Shown piece by piece: positions 31,044 to 39,754 of a stretch of DNA of 64,000 nt (position 1 is its first letter; the number at the start of each line of letters is the position of its first letter). Source of the DNA: Flammeovirgaceae bacterium (GTDB lineage: Bacteria > Bacteroidota > Bacteroidia > Cytophagales > Cyclobacteriaceae). The notes below the pieces were generated by a model, which was not told where the DNA came from, made no database searches, and saw only the letters and a list, made by a program, of their open reading frames with translations. The translations under genes were made by a program, and so were the position numbers. Location: the NCBI GenBank assembly GCA_016709845.1, contig JADJMA010000002.1:323501-387500 (forward strand), read 5' to 3'.

Positions 31044-32152
31044 CTAAAAAGGCTGTCCATGTGTCTTTCGCAAGATCATATTGGCTATGGGCCTCGATCT
31101 TCGAATTAAGTTTACGGCCAGATTGGAGGCCCAAACATCACCAAACAATTTTTGAATTTGGCGGCCAGCCCATAGCCGGGCGGCAAACTGTGACTTCCAT
31201 TCGCTCGAGTATCTTCTCTCCAATTGATCCCTCGATAGTTTGCCTGAAGAATATTCTACGACCAACTCACTCAAGATTTTTGCCGAATGAATAGCCATGG
31301 CCATACCGTTTCCGCAAAGTGGCGTGATCATGCCGGCTGCATCGCCAGCCATTAGTATGTGATTCTCAACCGGAGATTTTGTGGCAAACGTAATCTCATT
31401 TATTACTTCAGGCCGGTCATATAAAAATTCAGAGTTTTGAAACACAGATTTTAAGAATGGGTTCTTTGACAAAACCTCGGTTTCCATAGCCTGTATGGTT
31501 CCATAACTTTTAAGATTGTTTCTATGGGTAAGGTAACATAATGTGAATTTTTCATCCTCTATTTGACTCAGTCCACAGTAACCTTCTTTAAAATTATGTA
31601 ATGAAATTAAATCCGATGGTTGGTCCGTTCGGATGTGATATTTAACCCCTACATAAGGCGAACGGCTCTGAATAAAATCTCGCTTCAGCGTCATGTCGAC
31701 CCGCGATCTTTTCCCAAAAGAACCAATAACTAAATCTGTTGTGTATGTATTAATTCCGGTTTGAACTACAAATTGATCATCGTGATAAGTAATATGATCA
31801 ACTTCGGTGTTTAGTATAAAAGACACTCCACGAGCCAAAGCTTTTTTGTATAAAAAATCATCAAACGTAAAACGGCTTATCCCAAAACCGCCCAAGTCTA
31901 AAGGCATCCGTGCAGCTTTACCATTCACTGATGTCAACTGAAACTCTTTGATAGACGGTGGGTTAAACTCTTCTGGAAAAAGGTCCAGGAACTTTAAAAA
32001 CGGAACGGTTTCATTGGAGATATATTCGCCACATACTCTATGGAACGGATAGACTTTTTTCGATCAGCGTAACGGATAAGCCCCTTTTCAGCCAAATAAT
32101 TGGCACTCACCAGCCCAGCCAAACCACCTCCAACAATAAGTATTGACTTCAA
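31044..32152 (-). CDS. FAD-dependent oxidoreductase (geranylgeranyl-reductase/PHBH-like) of the type III PKS locus, frameshifted
   Basis: A flavoprotein of about 369 residues. The Rossmann start ILIVGGGLAGLVSANYLAEKG, the segment VIGSFGKRSRVD and the FAD-ribityl motif ILMAGDAAGMITPLCGNGM place it among NAD(P)/FAD-dependent monooxygenases and reductases. Two indels near 32051 and 32078 hide the N-terminus; restored text reads KGLSVTLIEKKSYPFHRVCGEYISNE. The start is a TTG at 32152, preceded in frame by a stop. Hydroxylation of the polyketide ring or reduction of a prenyl chain are the two likely roles. Confidence 0.82.
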
Positions 32153-32242
32153 TGTTTATGTTTTTCAAAATGTGAAGTTTTCAAAAAGAAATTAATTGTA
32201 AATCTATTAATCCTTTTCTCCGTTTAATTGTTTACTTGAGAC

Positions 32243-32721
32243 ATGGAATTTATGAAAACGAACGCAATTCAAGCTAAATTATTAAATGTATTAGTGGTTG
32301 GTAATAACCCCATTGAATTATCTAAAACATTTGAAAGTCTCAGCCAGATTAAGCATTCTAAAGTTATTACAGAGATCGCCTTTGATCTTGCAAGCCTAAT
32401 CGAAAGACTTGTTCGTTTCAAACCGCATTATATTTTAATTGATGATAATCTGGGTAAAGTGGAATTGAAGTTAGCAGTTATGACTTTATTGAGCAACCGC
32501 AAACAAAGCATATCCCTATAACCGTATTAAAAAATTCGAATTATAACGAAGCGTTGAATACCGGAGTAATGAATTATATTCTCAAGGATTCCATTACTGC
32601 TGATTCTGTATATACCGCATTAATGAGTTCTTTAAAGCTTAAGAAAACACAACTTTATCTGCAACAGGCATACAACAAAAGAAAAGGAACCCTACTCAAA
32701 GCGCTACGATCTCTTTCATAA
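32243..32721 (+). CDS. Degenerate receiver-domain protein, frameshifted
   Basis: A protein of about 159 residues with a receiver-like fold. The beta-3 Asp (YILIDDNLG) and the beta-5 Lys (MNYILKDS) are present, but the usual acidic pair after beta-1 is replaced (VLVVGNNPIEL), so normal Mg2+-dependent phosphorylation is doubtful. One A is missing at 32501-32503; restored text reads NRKTKHIPITVLKNSNY. A basic C-terminal helix follows (LKLKKTQLYLQQAYNKRKG). It overlaps the end of the convergent protease gene by 6 bases. Confidence 0.65.
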
Positions 32722-33951
32722 AGGATCTACTAACCGAAATTCTCTTTTTAATTTAATTCCACTCCTTTCCACCTGTAGGTTTATTCTGCGGCCAGGTTTT
32801 GAATTAAGAAATCCATTAATCGTATTGAGATCAAGATCGGTGGTTGCAATACCATTAACGCTAACTATTCGATCACCTACCTGAATATCCGTTGTGGTTG
32901 CTGATGATTGCGCGCGGATATCGGTAATCTCAAAATTCTTAAGTCTTGCGCCCTTAGCCCGAATGGTTAAGCCACTTAAGTTATAGTAAAAGCTCTTCTT
33001 GAATTGCGAATTCTTTTTAAAATAAATTCGTTCTCCTGGAAAATTATAGATAACAGTAAATCTACTTAAAATTTCACCGCCTATAGATCCATTCCTGAAT
33101 ATAGAACGATTCACCTTCAATGTATCCATATAGGCATTGGGGTCGGGGAAACTGGTGAGCACGTTATCGATTTTATATTTACCAAGTTTCATTGACCTAA
33201 TCTTCCCTATCTGCCCGGTAATTACGCCTCCCAAACCGCGTCCGATAATGCTGGTAACATTTTTTGGGGGGACAATAATTTTTTTATCGGAGGTTGTCTC
33301 AAGGAAAAGTCCATGACTGGCGCCACTATCCACTAATAATTTAGCGTTAAGAGTCGTGGTGTTGTTCATTTCCAAAACAACCTCTAGATAAGGTTTTGTA
33401 TCCTGTATATTGATGGGTAACCATTGAAATTTTTTCTTCTCTTTAAATCGCTGGGGAAGCATAAGAGTTAAGACCTTCTTCTCATAATTAACCTCCACGA
33501 TAAAACGACTAAATACCTCGTAGCCCAGGATACCGTGCACATCGGTTCCTAAATAATTTCGAAGCTCTAGATAATCTTGATCTAGTACCAACATAGCGTG
33601 CCCACGACCATGAACTCCTGGCATATCGAGCGAAACATTATTGGTTACATAGGCATCAACAAGTTTTTCGCCCCCCGGCCCGGCAATGGTGTATTTGCGC
33701 GAGTACTGTAAATTCAAAATATCGCTATAGGCCTTCTCTGTTAAAATGGAGGTACGAACACCGGTATCCAAAATAAACTTAAGAGGTAATTGATTATTAA
33801 GAATCATCGGCAATACCACCAGATTATTATAAACCTCAATAGGGAATTGAACCTTGGTTTTACCCGGTGGTAACGAAAAGCCCAGTACCTGGGCTTTACA
33901 AATTCCGGTCATTAGCATTAACAGTGCTATAAAAAAAGTTCGTACGCGCAT
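32716..33951 (-). CDS. Retropepsin-like aspartyl protease with PDZ domain
   Basis: A 411-residue secreted protein. The signal peptide starts at the ATG 33951 (MRVRTFFIALLMLMTGICKA). Two aspartyl protease half-sites are visible, FILDTGVRTS and LLVDSGASHG, so one chain carries both catalytic Asp residues. A PDZ domain follows at the C-terminus (IQVGDRIVSVNGIATTDLDL). Such proteins are common in Bacteroidota and probably act in the periplasm or at the surface. The gene is intact and stands alone. Confidence 0.85.
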   Translation of the reverse strand: MRVRTFFIALLMLMTGICKAQVLGFSLPPGKTKVQFPIEVYNNLVVLPMILNNQLPLKFILDTGVRTSILTEKAYSDILNLQYSRKYTIAGPGGEKLVDAYVTNNVSLDMPGVHGRGHAMLVLDQDYLELRNYLGTDVHGILGYEVFSRFIVEVNYEKKVLTLMLPQRFKEKKKFQWLPINIQDTKPYLEVVLEMNNTTTLNAKLLVDSGASHGLFLETTSDKKIIVPPKNVTSIIGRGLGGVITGQIGKIRSMKLGKYKIDNVLTSFPDPNAYMDTLKVNRSIFRNGSIGGEILSRFTVIYNFPGERIYFKKNSQFKKSFYYNLSGLTIRAKGARLKNFEITDIRAQSSATTTDIQVGDRIVSVNGIATTDLDLNTINGFLNSKPGRRINLQVERSGIKLKREFRLVDPL

Positions 33952-34002
33952 GTATCTGTAAGCCTCTTTTAAAGCTACCAAATTTTAGGTAAGCCCGATT
34001 GT

Positions 34003-34544
34003 TTAAACGCTAATTGGCCTAAGTTGGATGAGAAGTTCTTCCGGAGTATTGGCAATTATAAGCTCGTCAAGATTTTTTGAGTAAAGGAAGCCTTCCTTAA
34101 CCATGGTTTCCATTTGATTGACTAATGAATGGAAGTAGTCCTTTGTGTTTAGTAATCCCACAGGAGCTTTAACCAATTCTAGCTGCTTCCAGGTTAAGAT
34201 TTCGGCTAATTCATCTAACGTTCCCCAGCCACCGGGCAATGCAATAAAGGCATCGGCCAAATCGGCCATGCGTCTTTTTCGTTCATGCATACTGCCTACC
34301 ACCTCCAGTTTAGATATTCCAGCGTGCCCAACCTCCTTGTTCATTAAAAATCAGGGATCACCCCTATTACTTTTCCTCCGCCACGCATAACCTCATCGGC
34401 AAGTATGCCCATGAGGCCGATGTTACCAACACCATAAATAAGCGTTGATTTTGCCGTACAAAGCAGCGAGGCAAGTTCTTTTGCAGCATCCGCATAAGCA
34501 GGATTATTTCCTGAAGCGGATCCACAAAAAACGCATATATTCAT
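34003..34544 (-). CDS. LOG family protein (cytokinin riboside 5'-monophosphate phosphoribohydrolase-like), frameshifted
   Basis: A protein of about 181 residues of the TIGR00730 Rossmann family. The signature PGGWGTLDELAEILTW (PGGxGTxxE) and the catalytic SMHERKRRM are present. One T is missing in the run at 34346-34350; restored text is GVIPDFLMNKEVGHAG. The first glycine-rich motif reads YGVGNIGLMG where most relatives have three glycines. Bacterial LOG proteins cleave nucleoside monophosphates to a free base and ribose 5-phosphate; the native substrate here is unknown. Confidence 0.87.
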
Positions 34545-34565
34545 TTAACAAAAAGAAGCGGATAA

Positions 34566-34673
34566 TTAATGCTTAATGTCATGCTCATTATCGCTCACCT
34601 TCCTATTTGGAAAAGCCCATACGGAAACAATGGCAAGGATAAAAAGGGCGATTACTGTACCAAAAACTATCAT
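34566..34673 (-). CDS. Small single-pass membrane protein (35 aa)
   Basis: A short reading frame from the ATG at 34673 to TAA at 34566. The first 20 residues form one hydrophobic helix (IVFGTVIALFILAIVSVWAF), followed by a hydrophilic tail (PNRKVSDNEHDIKH). The positive-then-charged boundary is typical of genuine small membrane proteins. It lies 21 bases upstream of the LOG gene on the same strand. I do not know the family. Confidence 0.5.
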   Translation of the reverse strand: MIVFGTVIALFILAIVSVWAFPNRKVSDNEHDIKH

Positions 34674-34801
34674 AATTGAAGGATTTAATAACCAAATTTA
34701 GGGTATCAAGTTATATTATTTACAAATTCTTCCTTAAAAATTGTAAACTCGTAAACTTATTTTAAAAATTGTCTCTAAGGACCTCCAAAATCAAAATAAG
34801 C

Positions 34802-35353
34802 ATGAAGACATTTCTTCTCATTCTTGGGTTAGTATTAGTGATAATCCTAAGCGCCTTGATGTACTTCAGAATGGTTTACACAAAAAAGCCTAGCCCCGTA
34901 GGTATAGCAAAATTTGAATCTGGGAAAACACGAATTTTGGTTGAGTACTATAGGCCTTTTAAAAAAGGAAGAGTAATTTTTGGAGAGTTGGTGCCCTATG
35001 GAAAGGTATGGCGGACTGGTGCCAACGAAGCTACCTTTTTTGAGACCAATAAAGACCTTGCTTTTGGAAATCAAACGCTCAAGGCAGGAGAGTATTCTGT
35101 TTTTACGATTCCGGGCGAACAGGTTTGGTCAGTTATTTTTAATTCAGAAACCGGCCAGTGGGGTATAGGATTCAATGGCGAGGCAAATCGAAATCCCTCT
35201 AAAGATAAACTTACAGTCGAAGCAATTCCGTCTAACTTACAAGAGAAAGTAATTGAACAGTTTACCATTGCACTGGAGAAGTCCGGGGAGGACATGGAGT
35301 TAATCTTTATGTGGGACAAAACCCTTGTTTCAGTACCTTTTACAGTAAAGTAG
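34802..35353 (+). CDS. DUF2911 family membrane-anchored protein
   Basis: A 183-residue protein with one N-terminal membrane helix (FLLILGLVLVIILSALMYF) and a DUF2911 domain: VEYYRPFKKGRVIFGELVPYGKVWRTGANEAT is the diagnostic region (shown here in part: GKVWRTGANEAT). The ATG at 34802 (MKTFLLILG) is better than the upstream TTG at 34769. The function of the family is unknown. It is intact. Confidence 0.83.
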   Translation: MKTFLLILGLVLVIILSALMYFRMVYTKKPSPVGIAKFESGKTRILVEYYRPFKKGRVIFGELVPYGKVWRTGANEATFFETNKDLAFGNQTLKAGEYSVFTIPGEQVWSVIFNSETGQWGIGFNGEANRNPSKDKLTVEAIPSNLQEKVIEQFTIALEKSGEDMELIFMWDKTLVSVPFTVK

Positions 35354-35400
35354 CGGTTGAATTTGTGTGTTGATTGCTCAAATCTTTCGGTAATACTTGG

Positions 35401-35408
35401 TATCTTTG
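35401..35408 (+). promoter_or_regulatory. TATCTTTG promoter -7 box of the hisA-like gene
   Basis: A full TAnnTTTG match, 26 bases before the ATG at 35435. The nearest TTG upstream is slightly too far for the usual -33 spacing. Confidence 0.4.
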
Positions 35409-35434
35409 AAGTTCAACCTGGTTAATAAATAAAC

Positions 35435-36172
35435 ATGATACAAGTAATTCCCTCCATAGCGATACGTAAGGGGAAAGTGGTTAAGATGAGAAAGGGTGAT
35501 CCTGCTAGTGAAAAAGCATATGATGAAAACCCTCTCGATTTAGCAAAGCGATTTGCCGATCACGGTATTGACGTTGTCCATCTGGTAGATCTGGATGGGG
35601 CCGAGCGTGGTAGCCCAAAAAATTATCATGTGCTTGAAGCTATTGCAGGCCATACCGATTTGAAAGTTGATTTTACAGGAGGAATTTGTACTGATGGAGA
35701 CATTGGTAAAGCCTATGAATTTGGCGCGGCTTACATTACTGCCTCCAGTATAGCCGTTACCAACCCTGAACTTTTTGCGTCATGGATTATAACGTATGGT
35801 CGCGAAAAAATGACCTTAGGGGCAGATGTAACCGATATTGAAACCAAAAAAATCGCTTTCCGCGGATGGTTAAAAGAATCAGAAATATCACTGTTTGATC
35901 ACTTACAATATTTTTATGATCGCGGCCTTAAGTATGTAAAATCTACCGATATATCCCGCGATGGTGTGCTTGAGGGTCCGGCATTCTCATTCTATGAGGA
36001 TATTAAAAATCGTTTTCCTGACCTTGAGGTGTTGGCCAGCGGAGGCGTGCGAGGAATAGATGACATTAAACGCCTTAATGACATGGGTATTTTTGCGGTT
36101 ATCTTTGGCAAGGCCTATTACGAGGGTGTTCTGAATCTTAAAGACGTGGAACAATTTCTCGTTAAGAGCTAA
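35435..36172 (+). CDS. HisA-like phosphoribosyl isomerase, orphan, lacking the first catalytic Asp
   Basis: A 245-residue TIM barrel of the HisA/HisF family. HisA isomerises ProFAR to PRFAR in histidine synthesis. Family segments VHLVDLDGAERG, TDISRDGVLEGP and LASGGVRG are intact, and Asp131 (GADVTD) matches the second catalytic Asp. However, the first one, normally in IPAIDL, is Ala9 here (IPSIAIRKGKVVKM). No other his gene is nearby. It may be a paralogue with altered function; a single base error could also explain the change. It ends inside a terminator hairpin. Confidence 0.8.
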   Translation: MIQVIPSIAIRKGKVVKMRKGDPASEKAYDENPLDLAKRFADHGIDVVHLVDLDGAERGSPKNYHVLEAIAGHTDLKVDFTGGICTDGDIGKAYEFGAAYITASSIAVTNPELFASWIITYGREKMTLGADVTDIETKKIAFRGWLKESEISLFDHLQYFYDRGLKYVKSTDISRDGVLEGPAFSFYEDIKNRFPDLEVLASGGVRGIDDIKRLNDMGIFAVIFGKAYYEGVLNLKDVEQFLVKS

Positions 36173-36189
36173 TCCAGATAAGCTCTTTT
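36164..36189 (+). terminator. Terminator containing the hisA stop codon
   Basis: AAGAGCT (36164-36170) pairs with AGCTCTT (36181-36187) over a 10-base loop and runs into TTTT. The TAA stop of the HisA-like gene lies at the start of the loop. Confidence 0.7.
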
Positions 36190-36199
36190 GTATTCCTCC

Positions 36200-36833
36200 T
36201 TAATTAATATTAAGCGTAAACGTAATATCAAGGTCGGTCTCTCCATCGGAAGAAGTTGACGTGTCTGACTTAGTCCCCGGCTGATGCTTAAGTAAAATCC
36301 TAAATGAGTTGTCTGAACTTGACGTAGAAGCTGTTGACCACATGGTGGAGATTCCAATAGGCCTGCTATTATCGTCTTCATCAAGATAATTCACACTTCC
36401 TGTAGAGTTAATATTTCCGGTACCCACAGGATCGTTGAAAGATCCTGCACCCCAGGCAAAAAATACCTGATGCTCATCCCCTTCTTTCAGCACCTCCGCG
36501 GTAACATCATACCCATCCTGACCAGAACTATACAACCCATTTATAAATTGCATTGTTAACGTATAGGTTGTTCCCACAATCAAATTAATAGGCCCATCTA
36601 TTTCAATATCCTGTGGGCCATCCCCGTCTGGATCTATTGCATTAACAATTATCGTTTCGCCCCCACTGGAAGGCACAAACTGCATCGTTACTTTAGTAAT
36701 CAGTTCCGGAATATCTTCTGGGGTTGGCTCATTAAGACTGCACCCAAAAAAAAGTTGCTATCATAAAAATTGCTAAAGCGCTACCCAACCTTTCTACAGT
36801 TTGCGTCAACAATATTTTAATATTTATTTTCAT
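36200..36833 (-). CDS. Lipoprotein partner of the TonB receptor, frameshifted
   Basis: A protein of about 210 residues. One excess A in the A8 run (36746-36753, plus strand) hides its N-terminus; restored text reads IATFFGCSLNEPTPEDIPEL, with a lipobox Cys. The mature domain is a beta-sandwich-like module (VNAIDPDGDGPQDIEIDG, DEHQVFFAWGAGS). Proteins of this kind are regularly encoded right after ZnuD-like TonB receptors in Bacteroidota. It begins 12 bases after the receptor gene, so the two are probably cotranscribed. A metal or metallophore-binding role is inference. Confidence 0.77.
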
Positions 36834-36845
36834 CAATACTAATTT

Positions 36846-39257
36846 TTAAAAACTGTATTTAACTGCGAGCGTAAAATTACGCCCAAGATCATCGGAATAA
36901 TATCGTAGCCTATTCGTGTACTCACGGTACGAGGTGTTCGACAAATTATTAATTGAAAATCTTACGTCTATTTTAGTTTCATGGATGGGTCGGGAAAATC
37001 CAATATTTACAGATGAAAGAAAATAACCGTTTGGTGCAGCCACAAAGTCAAAGTTTTTTTTGTCGTCTTCAAAAAGATCAATGCCTTGTTCTTTAGCATC
37101 AATAATATCCTGTATGGGTACTACCCGCGGAGCCCGATACTGCTCCTGAATATATCTGGCGTTCAACTCGGTATAATAGGTTATACCTTTTTGGTTTGCG
37201 GGTACCTTATAGCGTAAAAATACTTCGTATCGATTTGATGGAATAAAAATCAGATAATCATTGTTGGTCTGATCTTTAACCCACAACAGAGAAATTTTTG
37301 AGCCCACCGATAAAAATTGCGTAAATGAGTAATTGGCCGAAACATCGGCTCCTACAAACGAGGCATCTGTTTGTGTGTACCGAAAGAAGGGGTAGGTACC
37401 ACGCGTTGTCTCAGTAACACCTCTTGGCTTTAAGTATGTATAGTTAAAAATATAATTGATATAGGCTGATAACTCCATATCGAATTTTTTCTTTTGATAT
37501 CGGTAGGTGTTTACCCACTTTAAGGCTTTTTCTGTTTTGAAGCCAACCTCTTCTATATCCTTTACCCGATTGGTGGTTTCATCAAGCAGTAGTCCATACT
37601 CAATCGCTGCGGCACTCTGATGTGTACCCAGACTGTAAAGCTCGGCAACCGAAGGGGGGCGCCAGGTACTGGCGAGGGTACTTGTTATGGTTGAGCTATT
37701 CCCCAGTTGATACGTTGTGCCCATAGTAGCACTTGCATTATAAAATGAAAGTTGTGCCTTGTATAGTTGATTTGAATAATCGAATCCTGCCACATCATAA
37801 TACTTATAATCGTATCGGACTCCGAAATCCCAATTCACTTTGTCTTTCGTTATGCTTTCAGTCCAATAAATCCCGGTAGAATAATTGATATAGTTGGGGA
37901 TAAATGGAAGCGTTTGGGTTCCATCCATTTTATTGTTGCCTTGCCACATTCCATTTATGCCAATGCTCCGGGTATCTTTTTTGTTTTTGGTTATCGCCCA
38001 CTCTGCATCAAGAGTTTGTGTGTATAATTTATATCCCAGTGCCGGAACATTTACCAGAGAGCCTCTTCTAAGATCATATTCCTTACGATCATTGGCTTGA
38101 AACCCGTATTGAAGATTATAGAGATTCTTACCTCGTCTTAAGTGACCTTTAATCTTAAGTAGATCATGTTTTACTTCCTGTCGGGGAGCCTGAATAGTAT
38201 ACGTAAAGTCAGTAGTGTATTGAGGCGGTTCCCGTTCAATGGCATTGGCGAGATCTTCGGTACTACTAATTGCTGATCCAAGCAACACGCCCAAAGTCGT
38301 ATTAAAGTGACTATAAAAAAGCTCAATGCCAGTATTTTCTTTATGATACCCCAGGGCTGCTGAGTAATCCAATTCCTCTACCCCCGTATTAGAAAGATTG
38401 TAATTCGCTGCGTGAGCATCTCCATATTTCTTTCCGGTGCCTTGTACCCGCCAACCCCAGCCTTTTAGATGTTTCAATCCACCCTCTAATAGTCCAGATA
38501 CTATGCCTCCCCGGTTATTTGTATTCCCAATCAAATGAAATTGCCCTCCCAGTTTTTGATCTGTTGGCAACTCCGCTGGGCTTACCACAATTACACCCCC
38601 AAGTGCATCGGTCCCATATTTGATGGCAGCAGCATCTTTAATTACTACCACATTGGTAGCAACAAACGGATCAATTTCTGGTGCATGCTCAGCCCCCCAT
38701 TGCTGTCCTTCTTGCCTAACACCGTTATTTAAAAGTAAAATCCGCTGGCTATGAACCCCGTGAATAACGGGCTTAAAAATAGCAGGGCCTGTTTGTATAG
38801 AGTTAACTCCTGTGATTCCCCGTAATGTTTCTCCTAACGATTTACCAGCCGATTCATCGAGCTCCCGGGAACTAAGTTTTGCGTAGTTGGTTGTCTTTGT
38901 GAAATTTTCCTTGTGATCATAAACGATAACCTCGTTTAATACTTTATCTGCCGATTTTAAGGGAATAAAAAGTTCAGCAGACTTGTTTAGATGGATGGTT
39001 GTAACATACGTTTCGTAGCCTAAAAATTTTACCTCTACCACATAAGTTCTTTCACATAGATTCTGAAATAGAAATCCTCCCGCCTCATCCGTTACTTTTC
39101 CTATGTTGATCTCCTTTATAAATACAGTAGCGCCTTTTAGGCGATTCCCGTTTTCGTCAAACACGTTACCTTTCAATTCCAATGTACAGGCATCCTGCCC
39201 ACTTACACAGGGAATGAAAAGAAAGTAAACAGCTAACAGAAATAAGACTACTTTCAT
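36846..39257 (-). CDS. ZnuD-like TonB-dependent outer membrane receptor
   Basis: A receptor of about 803 residues, intact. Signal peptide (VVLFLLAVYFLFIPCVSGQ), a carboxypeptidase-regulatory-like domain (GNVFDENGNRLKGATVFI), a plug (residues about 125-240), and a 22-strand barrel ending YSDDLGRNFTLAVKYSF. The plug text SQRILLLNNGVRQEGQQW followed by GAEHAPEIDPF is typical of zinc receptors related to ZnuD. I chose the ATG at 39257. The palindrome just upstream suggests metal-dependent repression. The metal is inferred, not shown. Confidence 0.88.
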   Translation of the reverse strand: MKVVLFLLAVYFLFIPCVSGQDACTLELKGNVFDENGNRLKGATVFIKEINIGKVTDEAGGFLFQNLCERTYVVEVKFLGYETYVTTIHLNKSAELFIPLKSADKVLNEVIVYDHKENFTKTTNYAKLSSRELDESAGKSLGETLRGITGVNSIQTGPAIFKPVIHGVHSQRILLLNNGVRQEGQQWGAEHAPEIDPFVATNVVVIKDAAAIKYGTDALGGVIVVSPAELPTDQKLGGQFHLIGNTNNRGGIVSGLLEGGLKHLKGWGWRVQGTGKKYGDAHAANYNLSNTGVEELDYSAALGYHKENTGIELFYSHFNTTLGVLLGSAISSTEDLANAIEREPPQYTTDFTYTIQAPRQEVKHDLLKIKGHLRRGKNLYNLQYGFQANDRKEYDLRRGSLVNVPALGYKLYTQTLDAEWAITKNKKDTRSIGINGMWQGNNKMDGTQTLPFIPNYINYSTGIYWTESITKDKVNWDFGVRYDYKYYDVAGFDYSNQLYKAQLSFYNASATMGTTYQLGNSSTITSTLASTWRPPSVAELYSLGTHQSAAAIEYGLLLDETTNRVKDIEEVGFKTEKALKWVNTYRYQKKKFDMELSAYINYIFNYTYLKPRGVTETTRGTYPFFRYTQTDASFVGADVSANYSFTQFLSVGSKISLLWVKDQTNNDYLIFIPSNRYEVFLRYKVPANQKGITYYTELNARYIQEQYRAPRVVPIQDIIDAKEQGIDLFEDDKKNFDFVAAPNGYFLSSVNIGFSRPIHETKIDVRFSINNLSNTSYREYTNRLRYYSDDLGRNFTLAVKYSF

Positions 39258-39258
39258 A

Positions 39259-39281
39259 TTTGCAACATTGTTGCAAACATA
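39259..39281 (-). promoter_or_regulatory. 19-bp palindromic operator overlapping the -7 box of the TonB receptor gene
   Basis: TTTGCAACA-T-TGTTGCAAA (39259-39277) is a perfect inverted repeat. On the minus strand the -7 box TATGTTTG (39274-39281) overlaps its upstream arm, with a TTG 17 bases farther upstream. It ends one base before the ATG at 39257. This geometry fits a Fur/Zur-type repressor site. The identity of the regulator is not visible in the window. Confidence 0.6.
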
Positions 39282-39322
39282 CAATTTCAGTTACTGCTCA
39301 ATTGATATTTTACAGGAATGGA

Positions 39323-39685
39323 CTATTGTTCAACTATGTCAGAAATTTTAAACTTCTGAATAATGTAGTACAGAAAATTGAACGAGAGGGCATCTTCCTC
39401 AGGCTTGGTTCCAACGGTCTTTACTGGCTCTGAATTTTTGGATTTGGTTTTAGCAGAAACACCTGAATTTGTAGGTTGATCTCTAACAGTGTTTGTTATC
39501 GGCTTTGATTCCGGTTCATAGAGCAATGGTTTTTCTTCTCTGATACTTGGATCATTATTATTATAAGGAGCAATCTCAGGAATCTCGTTATGAGGTACAC
39601 CCTCCTGAGCGGACACTGTTGTAACGGTTGCTACACTAAGTGAACCAACAATAAGTACCAGTAAAAGCGAAAAGTTTATCTTCAT
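39323..39685 (-). CDS. Small secreted hypothetical protein
   Basis: A 120-residue protein with a signal peptide (FSLLLVLIVGSLSVATVTTVSAQ), then a low-complexity, Pro/Glu/Lys-rich segment, and a conserved-looking C-terminus (EEDALSFNFLYYIIQKFKISDIVEQ in part). No known domain is recognised. It lies upstream of the TonB receptor gene on the same strand but is separated from it by the promoter region. Confidence 0.6.
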   Translation of the reverse strand: MKINFSLLLVLIVGSLSVATVTTVSAQEGVPHNEIPEIAPYNNNDPSIREEKPLLYEPESKPITNTVRDQPTNSGVSAKTKSKNSEPVKTVGTKPEEDALSFNFLYYIIQKFKISDIVEQ

Positions 39686-39754
39686 CTATTTCCAGGCTTA
39701 TAACCCACTAATTTACATTCCGGGTTAGCTTTGCAAATTAGTAAATTTTTGATA

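Noticed and set aside
28820..31294. Flexirubin (dialkylresorcinol) cluster
   Set aside because: The ketosynthase is a type III PKS with a Cys-His-Asn triad, not a DarB-type enzyme, and the other flexirubin genes are absent.
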